Assembly: GCA_002448395.1 (NCBI GenBank)
Contig: DJXS01000092.1
Span: 1-12,133 of the forward strand
Origin: Lachnospiraceae bacterium UBA6998
Lineage (GTDB): Bacteria; Bacillota; Clostridia; Lachnospirales; Lachnospiraceae
Direction of reading: 5' to 3'
Length of the DNA stretch: 12,133 nt
This document shows, one piece after another, positions 1-5,482 of this stretch. The notes under the pieces were generated by a model, which ran no database searches, had not been told where the DNA came from, and was given only the letters and a program-made list of their open reading frames with translations. How positions within the stretch are numbered: position 1 is the stretch's first letter; every line of letters starts with the position of its first letter. Both the position numbers and the translations under genes were made by a program.

Positions 1-645
1 CCGCTTCTGTGCAACGCGCTCAACAATGTCACGGCCTGCGGCATCACGGAGATCGGAATCGTAGTCGGCCACATGGCTGACTATATCAGGGAAAAGATCG
101 GAAATGAATGGAACGGCGTGCCGGTACGCTATTTTGAAAACGCAAGATATCTTGAGACCAACAACGTGGTCTCCCTGTACAAGGCGGCGGACTTCTGCGA
201 CGACGACATGATCATGCTTGAGTGTGATATCTACTATCATAAGGAGATGATCGAGAGACTGCTTGAAGGCAAGGGAGAGTGCTCCATTCTGGTGAGCCCT
301 TTCAATCCCGCGACTATGGACGGATCCGTGATCAGGGTCGACGGCGACAAGGCGCTGGAACTGATCCTGGGCAAGTGGCAGGATGCGGATTTCGATTACG
401 CGCCGACCCGCAAGACAGTCAATATGTACAAGTTTGAGAAGGATTTCGTGAAGAACAAGTACATGCCCCTGATCCGCTGGTATGTGGAATCCATGGGCGA
501 GAACAGCTACTACGAGAAAGTCCTCGGAAGCCTGATGTACTATCGCGAGTGCGACTTCAGGATCGTGGAAGTGCCCGAGGAGATGTGGTGCGAAGTAGAC
601 GATGCAGACGACCTTGCGAGAGCAAGAGCCAGATTCGGCGAATAA
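1..645 (+). CDS. LicC-like nucleotidyltransferase, 5' end missing
   Basis: The reading frame is open from base 1, so the true start lies left of the window; the first internal ATG is at base 73 but the frame upstream of it (PLLCNALNNVTACGITEIGI) is typical of the family and is kept. The visible 214 residues match the C-terminal bulk of an NTP-transferase fold: the TNNVVSLYKAADF segment, a metal-binding acidic motif LECD after a hydrophobic strand, and the closing W-C-E-V-D-D...DL..A signature seen in LicC/phosphocholine cytidylyltransferases. Such enzymes activate phosphocholine, aminoethylphosphonate or a sugar phosphate with CTP or another NTP in the cytoplasm. A stand-alone LicC of about 230-250 residues would lack only its N-terminal G-x-G-x-R nucleotide loop here; it could also be the C-terminal domain of a fusion, for example with PEP mutase. 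Substrate is not decided by the sequence. A LicD-like gene lies about 3.9 kb downstream. Confidence 0.72.
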   Translation, partial: PLLCNALNNVTACGITEIGIVVGHMADYIREKIGNEWNGVPVRYFENARYLETNNVVSLYKAADFCDDDMIMLECDIYYHKEMIERLLEGKGECSILVSPFNPATMDGSVIRVDGDKALELILGKWQDADFDYAPTRKTVNMYKFEKDFVKNKYMPLIRWYVESMGENSYYEKVLGSLMYYRECDFRIVEVPEEMWCEVDDADDLARARARFGE

Positions 646-656
646 GTGTATTTAGG

Positions 657-678
657 CAGAGCCGCAATGCGGTCTCTG
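657..678 (+). other. Short hairpin between the nucleotidyltransferase gene and iorA
   Basis: CAGAG-CCGC pairs with GCGG-T-CTCTG (nine pairs, one bulged T at 673, loop AAT at 666-668). It begins 12 bases after the stop codon of the upstream gene. What follows is A-rich rather than T-rich, so it is not a canonical intrinsic terminator on the plus strand. It may be a processing or 3'-protection element, or chance. Confidence 0.3.
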
Positions 679-705
679 AATGAAATAAAATGAGAGGTAC
701 CAAAG

Positions 706-2460
706 ATGAGTGAGAAGAAAATGATGCTCGGCAATGCGGCGATTGCCAGAGGTGTGTGGGAAGCCGGCTGCAAGGTCTCTTCCGCCTATCCCGGAACGCC
801 CAGCACAGAGATCAGCGAGGAACTGGTGAAGTATCCCGAAGTTTACGCGGAGTGGGCTCCCAACGAGAAAGTGGCGGCAGAAGTGGCGATCGGCGCTTCC
901 ATCAGCGGAGTGAGATCGTTCTGCACCATGAAGATGGTGGGACTGAATGTGGCGGCAGATCCGCTGTATTCCTTCTCCTATATCGGATGCAACGGCGGAA
1001 TGGTAGCTGTTGTGGCCGACGACCCCGGTCTGTACAGCTCCCAGAATGAGCAGGACACCAGAATGGTATGCCGCGCGGCGGCGATCCCCTGCCTGGAACC
1101 CGCGGATTCCCAGGAAGCCAAGGACTACATCAAATACGCTTATGAGATCAGCGAGAAGTTCGATACGCCGGTCATCGTAAGGACCACGACCCGTCTTGCT
1201 CATTCCCAGTGCGAAGTAGAGCTCTGTGACCGCGAGGAGATCGAGGACAAGCCCTACGAGAGAAATATCCAGAAGAACGTCATGATGCCCGGAATGGCAA
1301 AAAAGCGTCACCTGGTCGTCGAACAGCGCATGAAGGATCTCGCGGAATATGCCAATACCGCTCCTTTTAATACCGTAGAGATGGGCGACATGACCCTGAA
1401 CGGCAAGAAGATCGGCTTTATCACTGAGGGTATCGCTTATCAGTATGTCAAGGAAGTATGCCCCAATGCCTCAATCCTTAAGCTTGGTATGTGCCATCCG
1501 CTTCCTAAGAAGCTCATCCAGGACTTCGCGTCCAAGGTGGACGAGCTCTATATTTTCGAAGAGCTCGAGCCCGTTGTGGAAGAGCAGGTTAAATCCTGGG
1601 GAATCCCTTGCATCGGCAAGGAGCGCTTCACGATCCAGGGCGAATACAGCGCCAATATGATCAGAGAAAAGGTTCTCGGCATGGATCTCGGCATCAAAGC
1701 GCAGCCTCAGATCCCGCCCAGACCTCCGATCCTCTGTCCCGGATGCCCGCACCGCGCAACTTATCATGTGCTCAATAAGCTCAAGATCCACGCGGCGGGC
1801 GATATCGGCTGCTACACGCTGGGCGCGCTGGCACCGCTCTCCGTTGTCGACACCACAGTATGCATGGGATCAAGCATCTCCTCCCTGCACGGCATGGAGA
1901 AGGCCAAGGGCCACGACTACATTAAGAACTGGGTGGCTGTCATCGGAGACTCCACTTTCATGCATACGGGAATCAACTCCCTGATCAATATGTTCTACAA
2001 CCAGTCCCACGGCACGGTCATCATTCTCGATAACCGCACCACGGGAATGACCGGTCACCAGGATCACCCTGCGACAGGCAAGACCCTTTCCGGCGAGATC
2101 GTACCGGCTGTAGATTTCATCAAACTGTGCAATGGCATCGGAATCACCAATGTTCACGAGGTGAACCCCTATGACATCGACGAGATGACCAGAGTTGTCA
2201 AGGAAGAGGTCAATAAAGACGAGCTCTCCGTGATCATCTCCAAGGCACCCTGCGCTCTCCTCAAGGATCAGAAGCACCCCTACAAGGTGGAGCCTGTTCC
2301 GGAGAAATGCGTGCACTGCGGCGCCTGCCTGCGCCCCGGCTGCCCTGCTCTTACTAAGAATGAGGACGGCTCGATCTCGATCGACAAGACGATGTGCAAC
2401 GGATGCGGCCTCTGCATGAGCCTGTGCAGATTCGGCGCTCTGAAGCAGGTCAAGGCCTGA
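706..2460 (+). CDS. iorA: Indolepyruvate:ferredoxin oxidoreductase, alpha subunit
   Basis: IorA (584 residues, usual length) with IorB oxidatively decarboxylates indolepyruvate, phenylpyruvate and hydroxyphenylpyruvate to the arylacetyl-CoA, passing two electrons to ferredoxin; the reaction is reversible. The N-terminus carries the pyrimidine-binding domain with GNAAIARG and YPGTPSTEI. The thiamine-diphosphate domain has GDSTF at residues 414-418 and the matching N443 about 29 residues later, followed by GMTGHQDHP. The C-terminus holds a two-cluster ferredoxin domain: C535, C538, C541, C546-P (CX2CX2CX4CP) and C564, C567, C570, C574 (CX2CX2CX3C), enough for two [4Fe-4S] clusters. The start ATG follows a GAGAGG Shine-Dalgarno. 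iorB begins 14 bases after the stop, so the two subunits are co-translated. All key residues that I can judge are present; the enzyme looks functional. Confidence 0.95.
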   Translation: MSEKKMMLGNAAIARGVWEAGCKVSSAYPGTPSTEISEELVKYPEVYAEWAPNEKVAAEVAIGASISGVRSFCTMKMVGLNVAADPLYSFSYIGCNGGMVAVVADDPGLYSSQNEQDTRMVCRAAAIPCLEPADSQEAKDYIKYAYEISEKFDTPVIVRTTTRLAHSQCEVELCDREEIEDKPYERNIQKNVMMPGMAKKRHLVVEQRMKDLAEYANTAPFNTVEMGDMTLNGKKIGFITEGIAYQYVKEVCPNASILKLGMCHPLPKKLIQDFASKVDELYIFEELEPVVEEQVKSWGIPCIGKERFTIQGEYSANMIREKVLGMDLGIKAQPQIPPRPPILCPGCPHRATYHVLNKLKIHAAGDIGCYTLGALAPLSVVDTTVCMGSSISSLHGMEKAKGHDYIKNWVAVIGDSTFMHTGINSLINMFYNQSHGTVIILDNRTTGMTGHQDHPATGKTLSGEIVPAVDFIKLCNGIGITNVHEVNPYDIDEMTRVVKEEVNKDELSVIISKAPCALLKDQKHPYKVEPVPEKCVHCGACLRPGCPALTKNEDGSISIDKTMCNGCGLCMSLCRFGALKQVKA

Positions 2461-2474
2461 CAGGAGGTGACACG

Positions 2475-3044
2475 ATGGAAACAAAGAATATTATGATCGT
2501 AGGTGTCGGCGGGCAGGGAACTCTGCTCACCAGCCGCATTCTCGGCGGCGTAATGGAAAATGCCGGCTATGAAGTAAAGGTCTCTGAAGTTCACGGCATG
2601 GCACAGCGCGGAGGCAGCGTTGTAACCTTCGTCCGCTACGGCGACAAAGTTGCGGAGCCCATCGTCGAAGAGGGACAGGCGGATGTTCTGATCGCCTTTG
2701 AGAGACTCGAGGCAATGCGCTATGCGCACTTCCTTAAACCCGATGGAGTCCTGATCGTGAACGACTGGCGCATCGATCCCATCAGCGTAGTTATGGGCGC
2801 CGCCAAGTATCCCGACAACATCATTGAAAACCTGGAGAAGGAGTACACAGTCTACAGGATCGACGCCATGGCGGAAGCGCTTCGCCTCGGCAACTCCCGC
2901 GTCTTCAACAACGTTGTTCTCGGAATGGCGGCCCGCCACATGGACTTCACAAGAGAAGAGTGGCTGAAGGTCATCGAGGAGAAAGTTCCTCCCAAGACGG
3001 TGGAGATCAACACTAAAGCCTTCTTGGCAGGGTACGAAAAGTAA
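2475..3044 (+). CDS. iorB: Indolepyruvate:ferredoxin oxidoreductase, beta subunit
   Basis: This 189-residue protein is the smaller subunit of the enzyme and belongs to the pyruvate/ketoisovalerate oxidoreductase gamma-domain family. It opens with the glycine-rich VGVGGQGTLLTSRIL, then SEVHGMAQRGGSVVTFVRYG, the family hallmark that helps form the CoA and active-site interface. An in-frame ATG upstream at 2394 lies inside iorA and is rejected; the chosen ATG at 2475 has CAGGAGGTGA immediately upstream and starts exactly at the conserved METKNIMIVG. It is co-transcribed with iorA. No intrinsic terminator follows: the stop codon at 3042-3044 is directly abutted by a long palindrome. The product is about the expected length (roughly 190-200 residues). 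Confidence 0.94.
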   Translation: METKNIMIVGVGGQGTLLTSRILGGVMENAGYEVKVSEVHGMAQRGGSVVTFVRYGDKVAEPIVEEGQADVLIAFERLEAMRYAHFLKPDGVLIVNDWRIDPISVVMGAAKYPDNIIENLEKEYTVYRIDAMAEALRLGNSRVFNNVVLGMAARHMDFTREEWLKVIEEKVPPKTVEINTKAFLAGYEK

Positions 3045-3111
3045 TGTGACATGGGGACGGTTCTTCTGACACATTTTTAAAATGTGTCAGAAGAACCGTC
3101 CCCATGTCACA
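3045..3111. repeat. Perfect 67-base palindrome, REP/MITE-like
   Basis: Two 33-base arms (3045-3077 and 3079-3111) are exact reverse complements around a single central T at 3078. Each arm contains TGACA, then TGGGGACGGTTCTTC, then TGACACA, so TGACA also recurs directly within the arm (3047-3051 and 3067-3071). The element starts on the base after the iorB TAA and ends 10 bases before the rpsF -35 box. The run of A after it rules out a standard plus-strand terminator. The GGGGACGGTTC core resembles palindromic repeats I recall from many bacterial genomes in association with IS200-like Y1 (REP-associated) transposases; that link is from memory. No transposase is present in this window. Confidence 0.85.
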
Positions 3112-3121
3112 AAAAAATTAC

Positions 3122-3150
3122 TTGCGCCGGCCAAGAAGCTATGTTAAAAT
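3122..3150 (+). promoter_or_regulatory. Extended -10 promoter of rpsF-ssb-rpsR
   Basis: TAAAAT at 3145-3150 matches five of six bases of the sigma-A -10 box and is preceded by TG at 3142-3143, giving an extended -10. A weak -35, TTGCGC (three of six), sits at 3122-3127 with exactly 17 bases between. Transcription would begin near 3157, leaving a leader of about 79 bases before rpsF. Confidence 0.6.
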
Positions 3151-3156
3151 TAACTT

Positions 3157-3235
3157 CCGTGGGATTTGTCCCGCTATATTTTCCTTGCTCTCACATGCGA
3201 GTGAGGGCCAGAGACCAGAAGGAGGTAAAGAACAC
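3157..3235 (+). promoter_or_regulatory. rpsF leader with two hairpins, possible S6:S18 control element
   Basis: The predicted untranslated leader folds into two local hairpins: 3159-3164 with 3169-3174 (GTGGGA/TCCCGC, loop TTTG) and 3187-3194 with 3201-3208 (GCTCTCAC/GTGAGGGC with one G-T pair, loop ATGCGA). The AGGAGG ribosome binding site at 3219-3224 lies downstream of both. Leaders of rpsF operons in several bacterial groups bind the S6:S18 complex for autoregulation (established knowledge); whether this one matches the published consensus cannot be judged by eye. Confidence 0.35.
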
Positions 3236-3526
3236 ATGAGCAAATACGAGTTAGCCGTTGTTGTCAATGCGCAGATTGACGATGAAGCAAGGACAGCCGT
3301 AGTCGACAGATGCAAGGATCTGATCGCCCGTTTCGGCGGTGAGATCGGTGAGATCGAAGACTGGGGAAAGAAGAAGCTCGCTTATGAGATTCAGAAGATG
3401 AACGAAGCGTACTACTACTTCATTCCTTTTGAGGCTGAAGGTTCCGCGATCCACGAGATCGAGAGCCGTATGCGCATTATGGACAATGTCATCAGATATC
3501 TGTGTGTTAAGAAGGACGAAGCTTAA
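3236..3526 (+). CDS. rpsF: Small-subunit ribosomal protein bS6
   Basis: bS6 (96 residues, usual length) pairs with bS18 on the platform of the 30S subunit. The sequence MSKYELAVVVNAQIDDEA, the central DWGKKKLAYEI and the Y-Y-Y-F-I-PF strand are characteristic, as is the C-terminal IMDNVIRYLCVKKDEA. The ATG at 3236 is chosen because it follows GAAGGAGGTAAAGAACAC and begins at the conserved N-terminus; an in-frame ATG at 3104 lies inside the upstream palindrome, upstream of the predicted transcription start, and would add 44 residues without family support. It heads the operon with ssb and rpsR, the common arrangement in Firmicutes, and probably senses its own product through the leader RNA. 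Confidence 0.96.
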   Translation: MSKYELAVVVNAQIDDEARTAVVDRCKDLIARFGGEIGEIEDWGKKKLAYEIQKMNEAYYYFIPFEAEGSAIHEIESRMRIMDNVIRYLCVKKDEA

Positions 3527-3544
3527 CAGAAAGCAGAGGTCAGA

Positions 3545-4069
3545 ATGAACAAAGCAATCTTAATGGGTCGTCTGACAAGAGACCCTGAAATCAGATATAC
3601 ACAGGGCGACAATCCCATGTGCATTGCCAGATACACACTGGCAGTCGACAGAAGATTCAATCGCAACGCGGGTAATGACGGTAACAACGCAGACTTCATT
3701 CCCTGTGTCTGCTTCGGCAAGACAGCGGAATTTGTTGAGAAATATCTCAAAAAGGGAACGAAGATGGCAGTTACCGGCCGGATCCAGACCGGAAGTTACA
3801 CAAACAGGGACGGCGTTAAGGTCTACACCACGGAAGTGGTAGTTGAGGACCAGGAGTTCGCGGAGAGCAAGAACGCGTCCGGTAACGGAAGCTATGGTGG
3901 AAACGGCGGTTACAATGGCGGTAATAACAATGGCGGCGGCAGCAGCCGCGGCGGTAATTACGGCGGCAGAGCGGAACAGGCTCCTGCCCAGGACGCCGGA
4001 TCTTCTGACAGCCTTGACGGATTCATGAACATCCCGGACGGGATTGATGAGGAACTTCCTTTCGCCTGA
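3545..4069 (+). CDS. ssb: Single-stranded DNA-binding protein
   Basis: SSB coats single-stranded DNA during replication, recombination and repair and recruits partners through its C-terminal tip. Residues 1 to about 108 form the OB fold (MNKAILMGRLTRDPEIRYT, then ADFIPCVCFGKTAEFVEKYL, and the MAVTGRIQTGSYTNRDG hairpin). Residues about 111-142 are a Gly/Asn-rich flexible linker and the tail ends in acidic D-E-E-L-P-F followed by one extra alanine before the stop. Most family members end on the phenylalanine itself, so the added residue is unusual. An AGAGGT ribosome binding site precedes the ATG, and the gene lies 18 bases after rpsF. The repetitive GGN codons in the linker are normal for this region. 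Its length (174 residues) is typical. Confidence 0.96.
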   Translation: MNKAILMGRLTRDPEIRYTQGDNPMCIARYTLAVDRRFNRNAGNDGNNADFIPCVCFGKTAEFVEKYLKKGTKMAVTGRIQTGSYTNRDGVKVYTTEVVVEDQEFAESKNASGNGSYGGNGGYNGGNNNGGGSSRGGNYGGRAEQAPAQDAGSSDSLDGFMNIPDGIDEELPFA

Positions 4070-4111
4070 TGCCAGACCGGCTGTGTAGCTGAAATAATAC
4101 AGGAGGTTAAT

Positions 4112-4369
4112 ATGGCTTATACCGAGAGAAAAGACGCGCCTTTCAGAAAAAGAGGCAGTTTCCATAGAAAAAAGAAAGTCTGCGTATTTTGCGGCAAGGA
4201 CAACGCAATCGATTATAAGGACACTGCGAAGCTTCGCAAGTATGTGTCTGAGAGCGGCAAGATCCTTCCCAGACGGATCACCGGCACATGCGCAACTCAC
4301 CAGAGAGCGCTGACCGCTACGATCAAGAGAGCCCGTCATCTGGCTCTTATGCCCTATACAGAGCGCTGA
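4112..4369 (+). CDS. rpsR: Small-subunit ribosomal protein bS18, zinc-binding type
   Basis: bS18 (85 residues) assembles with bS6 on the 30S platform. A basic N-terminal extension leads into [11 protein letters not shown], then the conserved [22 protein letters not shown] core and the [17 protein letters not shown] tail. Cysteines C24 and C27 with C60 and H63 form a likely zinc site, the Cys-containing version of the protein; organisms often carry a Cys-free paralogue used under zinc limitation, not seen here. It has a strong AGGAGGT ribosome binding site, lies 42 bases after ssb, and is the last gene before a strong intrinsic terminator. Confidence 0.96.
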   Translation: MAYTERKDAPFRKRGSFHRKKKVCVFCGKDNAIDYKDTAKLRKYVSESGKILPRRITGTCATHQRALTATIKRARHLALMPYTER

Positions 4370-4397
4370 GCTTAGGGCAGCATAGGTGGAATTCAGA

Positions 4398-4445
4398 GGC
4401 CTTCTTCCCTTACAGACTTGGGAAGAAGGCCCTTTTATCTTTTTC
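4398..4445 (+). terminator. Intrinsic terminator of rpsF-ssb-rpsR
   Basis: A perfect 12-bp stem (GGCCTTCTTCCC at 4398-4409, GGGAAGAAGGCC at 4420-4431) with a 10-base loop is followed by CTTTTATCTTTTTC. It lies 28 bases after the rpsR stop codon, so it ends the ribosomal operon and separates it from the licD-like gene. Confidence 0.92.
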
Positions 4446-4459
4446 GCATAAGCGATTAG

Positions 4460-4468
4460 TGGTATATT
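4460..4468 (+). promoter_or_regulatory. Candidate extended -10 promoter for the licD-gdpP unit
   Basis: TGGTATATT gives TG plus a five-of-six -10 box at 4463-4468, just past the rpsR terminator. No good -35 box is visible (the corresponding bases are the terminator T-run). Transcription would start near 4475, about 57 bases before the licD-like ATG. Moderate support only. Confidence 0.4.
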
Positions 4469-4531
4469 TAGAGTAACAGCGTTAACAGGCTGCGGACAGA
4501 CTGCGGCGGGATCATATCTGAGAGGAGAAGT

Positions 4532-5482
4532 ATGAAACTGGAGATAGCGGATTCTTTTTATCAGGAAGAGGAAAAGTGCGGGTACCTGGTCTCCGCCCAT
4601 ATGAAGAAAGTCTGGGCAGTGGAACTGGATCTTCTTTATCAGCTGGATCAGGTCTGCAGGAAATACGGGATCACATACTATGCATCAGGCGGTACGATCC
4701 TCGGCGCGGAGAGGCACAAGGGATTTATTCCCTGGGACGATGACATCGATGTCATGATGCTCAGAGATCAGTATGATCTTCTGTGCGCCCATGCGGATGA
4801 ATTCGAAGAGCCTTATTTCTTCCAGACCGCAGAGACGGACGAGGGTTATTTCAGAGGCCACGCGCAGCTTCGAAACAGCAATACTACAGGCGTTCTTTTG
4901 AGCGAAGTGAAGAAGGGATTTACTTTCAACCAGGGTATCTTTATCGATATTTTCCCGCTGGACAATGTGGTGAGGAACCGCCGGCTTTGGAAGAAGCAGA
5001 TGGACAATATTGATAAGTACAGGGAGCAGGCCAAGAAGCTCTACAGGACCACGGACGGCTTTGATCCTGAGAAGGCTTCCAAACTGCGCAAGGCGGCGCA
5101 TCTGGTCATGCCTCTTGTGAGCAAAGTGTATTCCTACAAGGACGCCTACAGGAAATTTGATGAGGAATGCCGCAAATACAACGACATTCCGACCAAATAT
5201 GTCGCGAAGATCAGCTATCAGCCCTACGGCATGAAGATGTATGACCTGCGCTCCGAATTTGAGGGCACTGAGTATCTGGATTTTGAGATGCTCAAGGTCC
5301 CGGTTCCTTCGGGCTACAAGATTCATCTCCGCCGCCAGTACGGGGATTACAATAAACTTGTGATCGGAACGAGCGACCACGGGGAACTGATCCTGGATCC
5401 CGATACTCCGTATAAAGAATGGATCCGCAAATACCGTGAAGATCCGGAGGGAATGATCAATGAGCAGTGGGGAGAGACGTAA
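4532..5482 (+). CDS. LicD-family phosphotransferase
   Basis: LicD and fukutin-like proteins transfer phosphocholine or a similar phospho-substituent from a CDP-linked donor to cell-surface glycans such as teichoic acid or polysaccharide. The family signature is clear: SGGTILGA at residues 52-59, RHKGFIPW at 61-68 and the acidic WDDDID at 68-73, the likely metal-binding catalytic centre; a later FIDIFPLD matches the second conserved block. There is no signal peptide or membrane segment, so it would act at the cytoplasmic face. At 316 residues it is of ordinary family length. The ATG follows GAGAGGAGAAGT. Its last 23 bases overlap the start of gdpP in another frame, implying translational coupling. 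It occupies the spot between rpsR and gdpP that yybS-type genes hold in Bacillus. The precise donor and acceptor are unknown. Confidence 0.85.
   Translation: MKLEIADSFYQEEEKCGYLVSAHMKKVWAVELDLLYQLDQVCRKYGITYYASGGTILGAERHKGFIPWDDDIDVMMLRDQYDLLCAHADEFEEPYFFQTAETDEGYFRGHAQLRNSNTTGVLLSEVKKGFTFNQGIFIDIFPLDNVVRNRRLWKKQMDNIDKYREQAKKLYRTTDGFDPEKASKLRKAAHLVMPLVSKVYSYKDAYRKFDEECRKYNDIPTKYVAKISYQPYGMKMYDLRSEFEGTEYLDFEMLKVPVPSGYKIHLRRQYGDYNKLVIGTSDHGELILDPDTPYKEWIRKYREDPEGMINEQWGET

Noticed and set aside
2394..2474. Upstream in-frame start for iorB.
   Set aside because: It overlaps the second iron-sulfur motif of iorA in another frame; the ATG at 2475 has a perfect ribosome binding site and fits the family N-terminus.
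3045..3120. The iorB palindrome as a plus-strand intrinsic terminator.
   Set aside because: The stem is followed by a run of A, not T, and its apex is AT-rich; it lacks the form of an intrinsic terminator on either strand.
3104..3235. An in-frame upstream ATG that would lengthen bS6 by 44 residues.
   Set aside because: It starts inside the palindrome, lies upstream of the predicted promoter, has no ribosome binding site and adds sequence not found in bS6 proteins.
3880..3975. GGN-rich repeats that could look like a microsatellite or small repeat array.
   Set aside because: They encode the usual Gly/Asn-rich flexible linker of SSB.
3560..4600. A 346-codon open frame on the minus strand across ssb and rpsR.
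   Set aside because: It is a shadow of well-supported genes on the other strand, crosses their terminator, and has low-complexity Ala/Ile content that mirrors the SSB linker.
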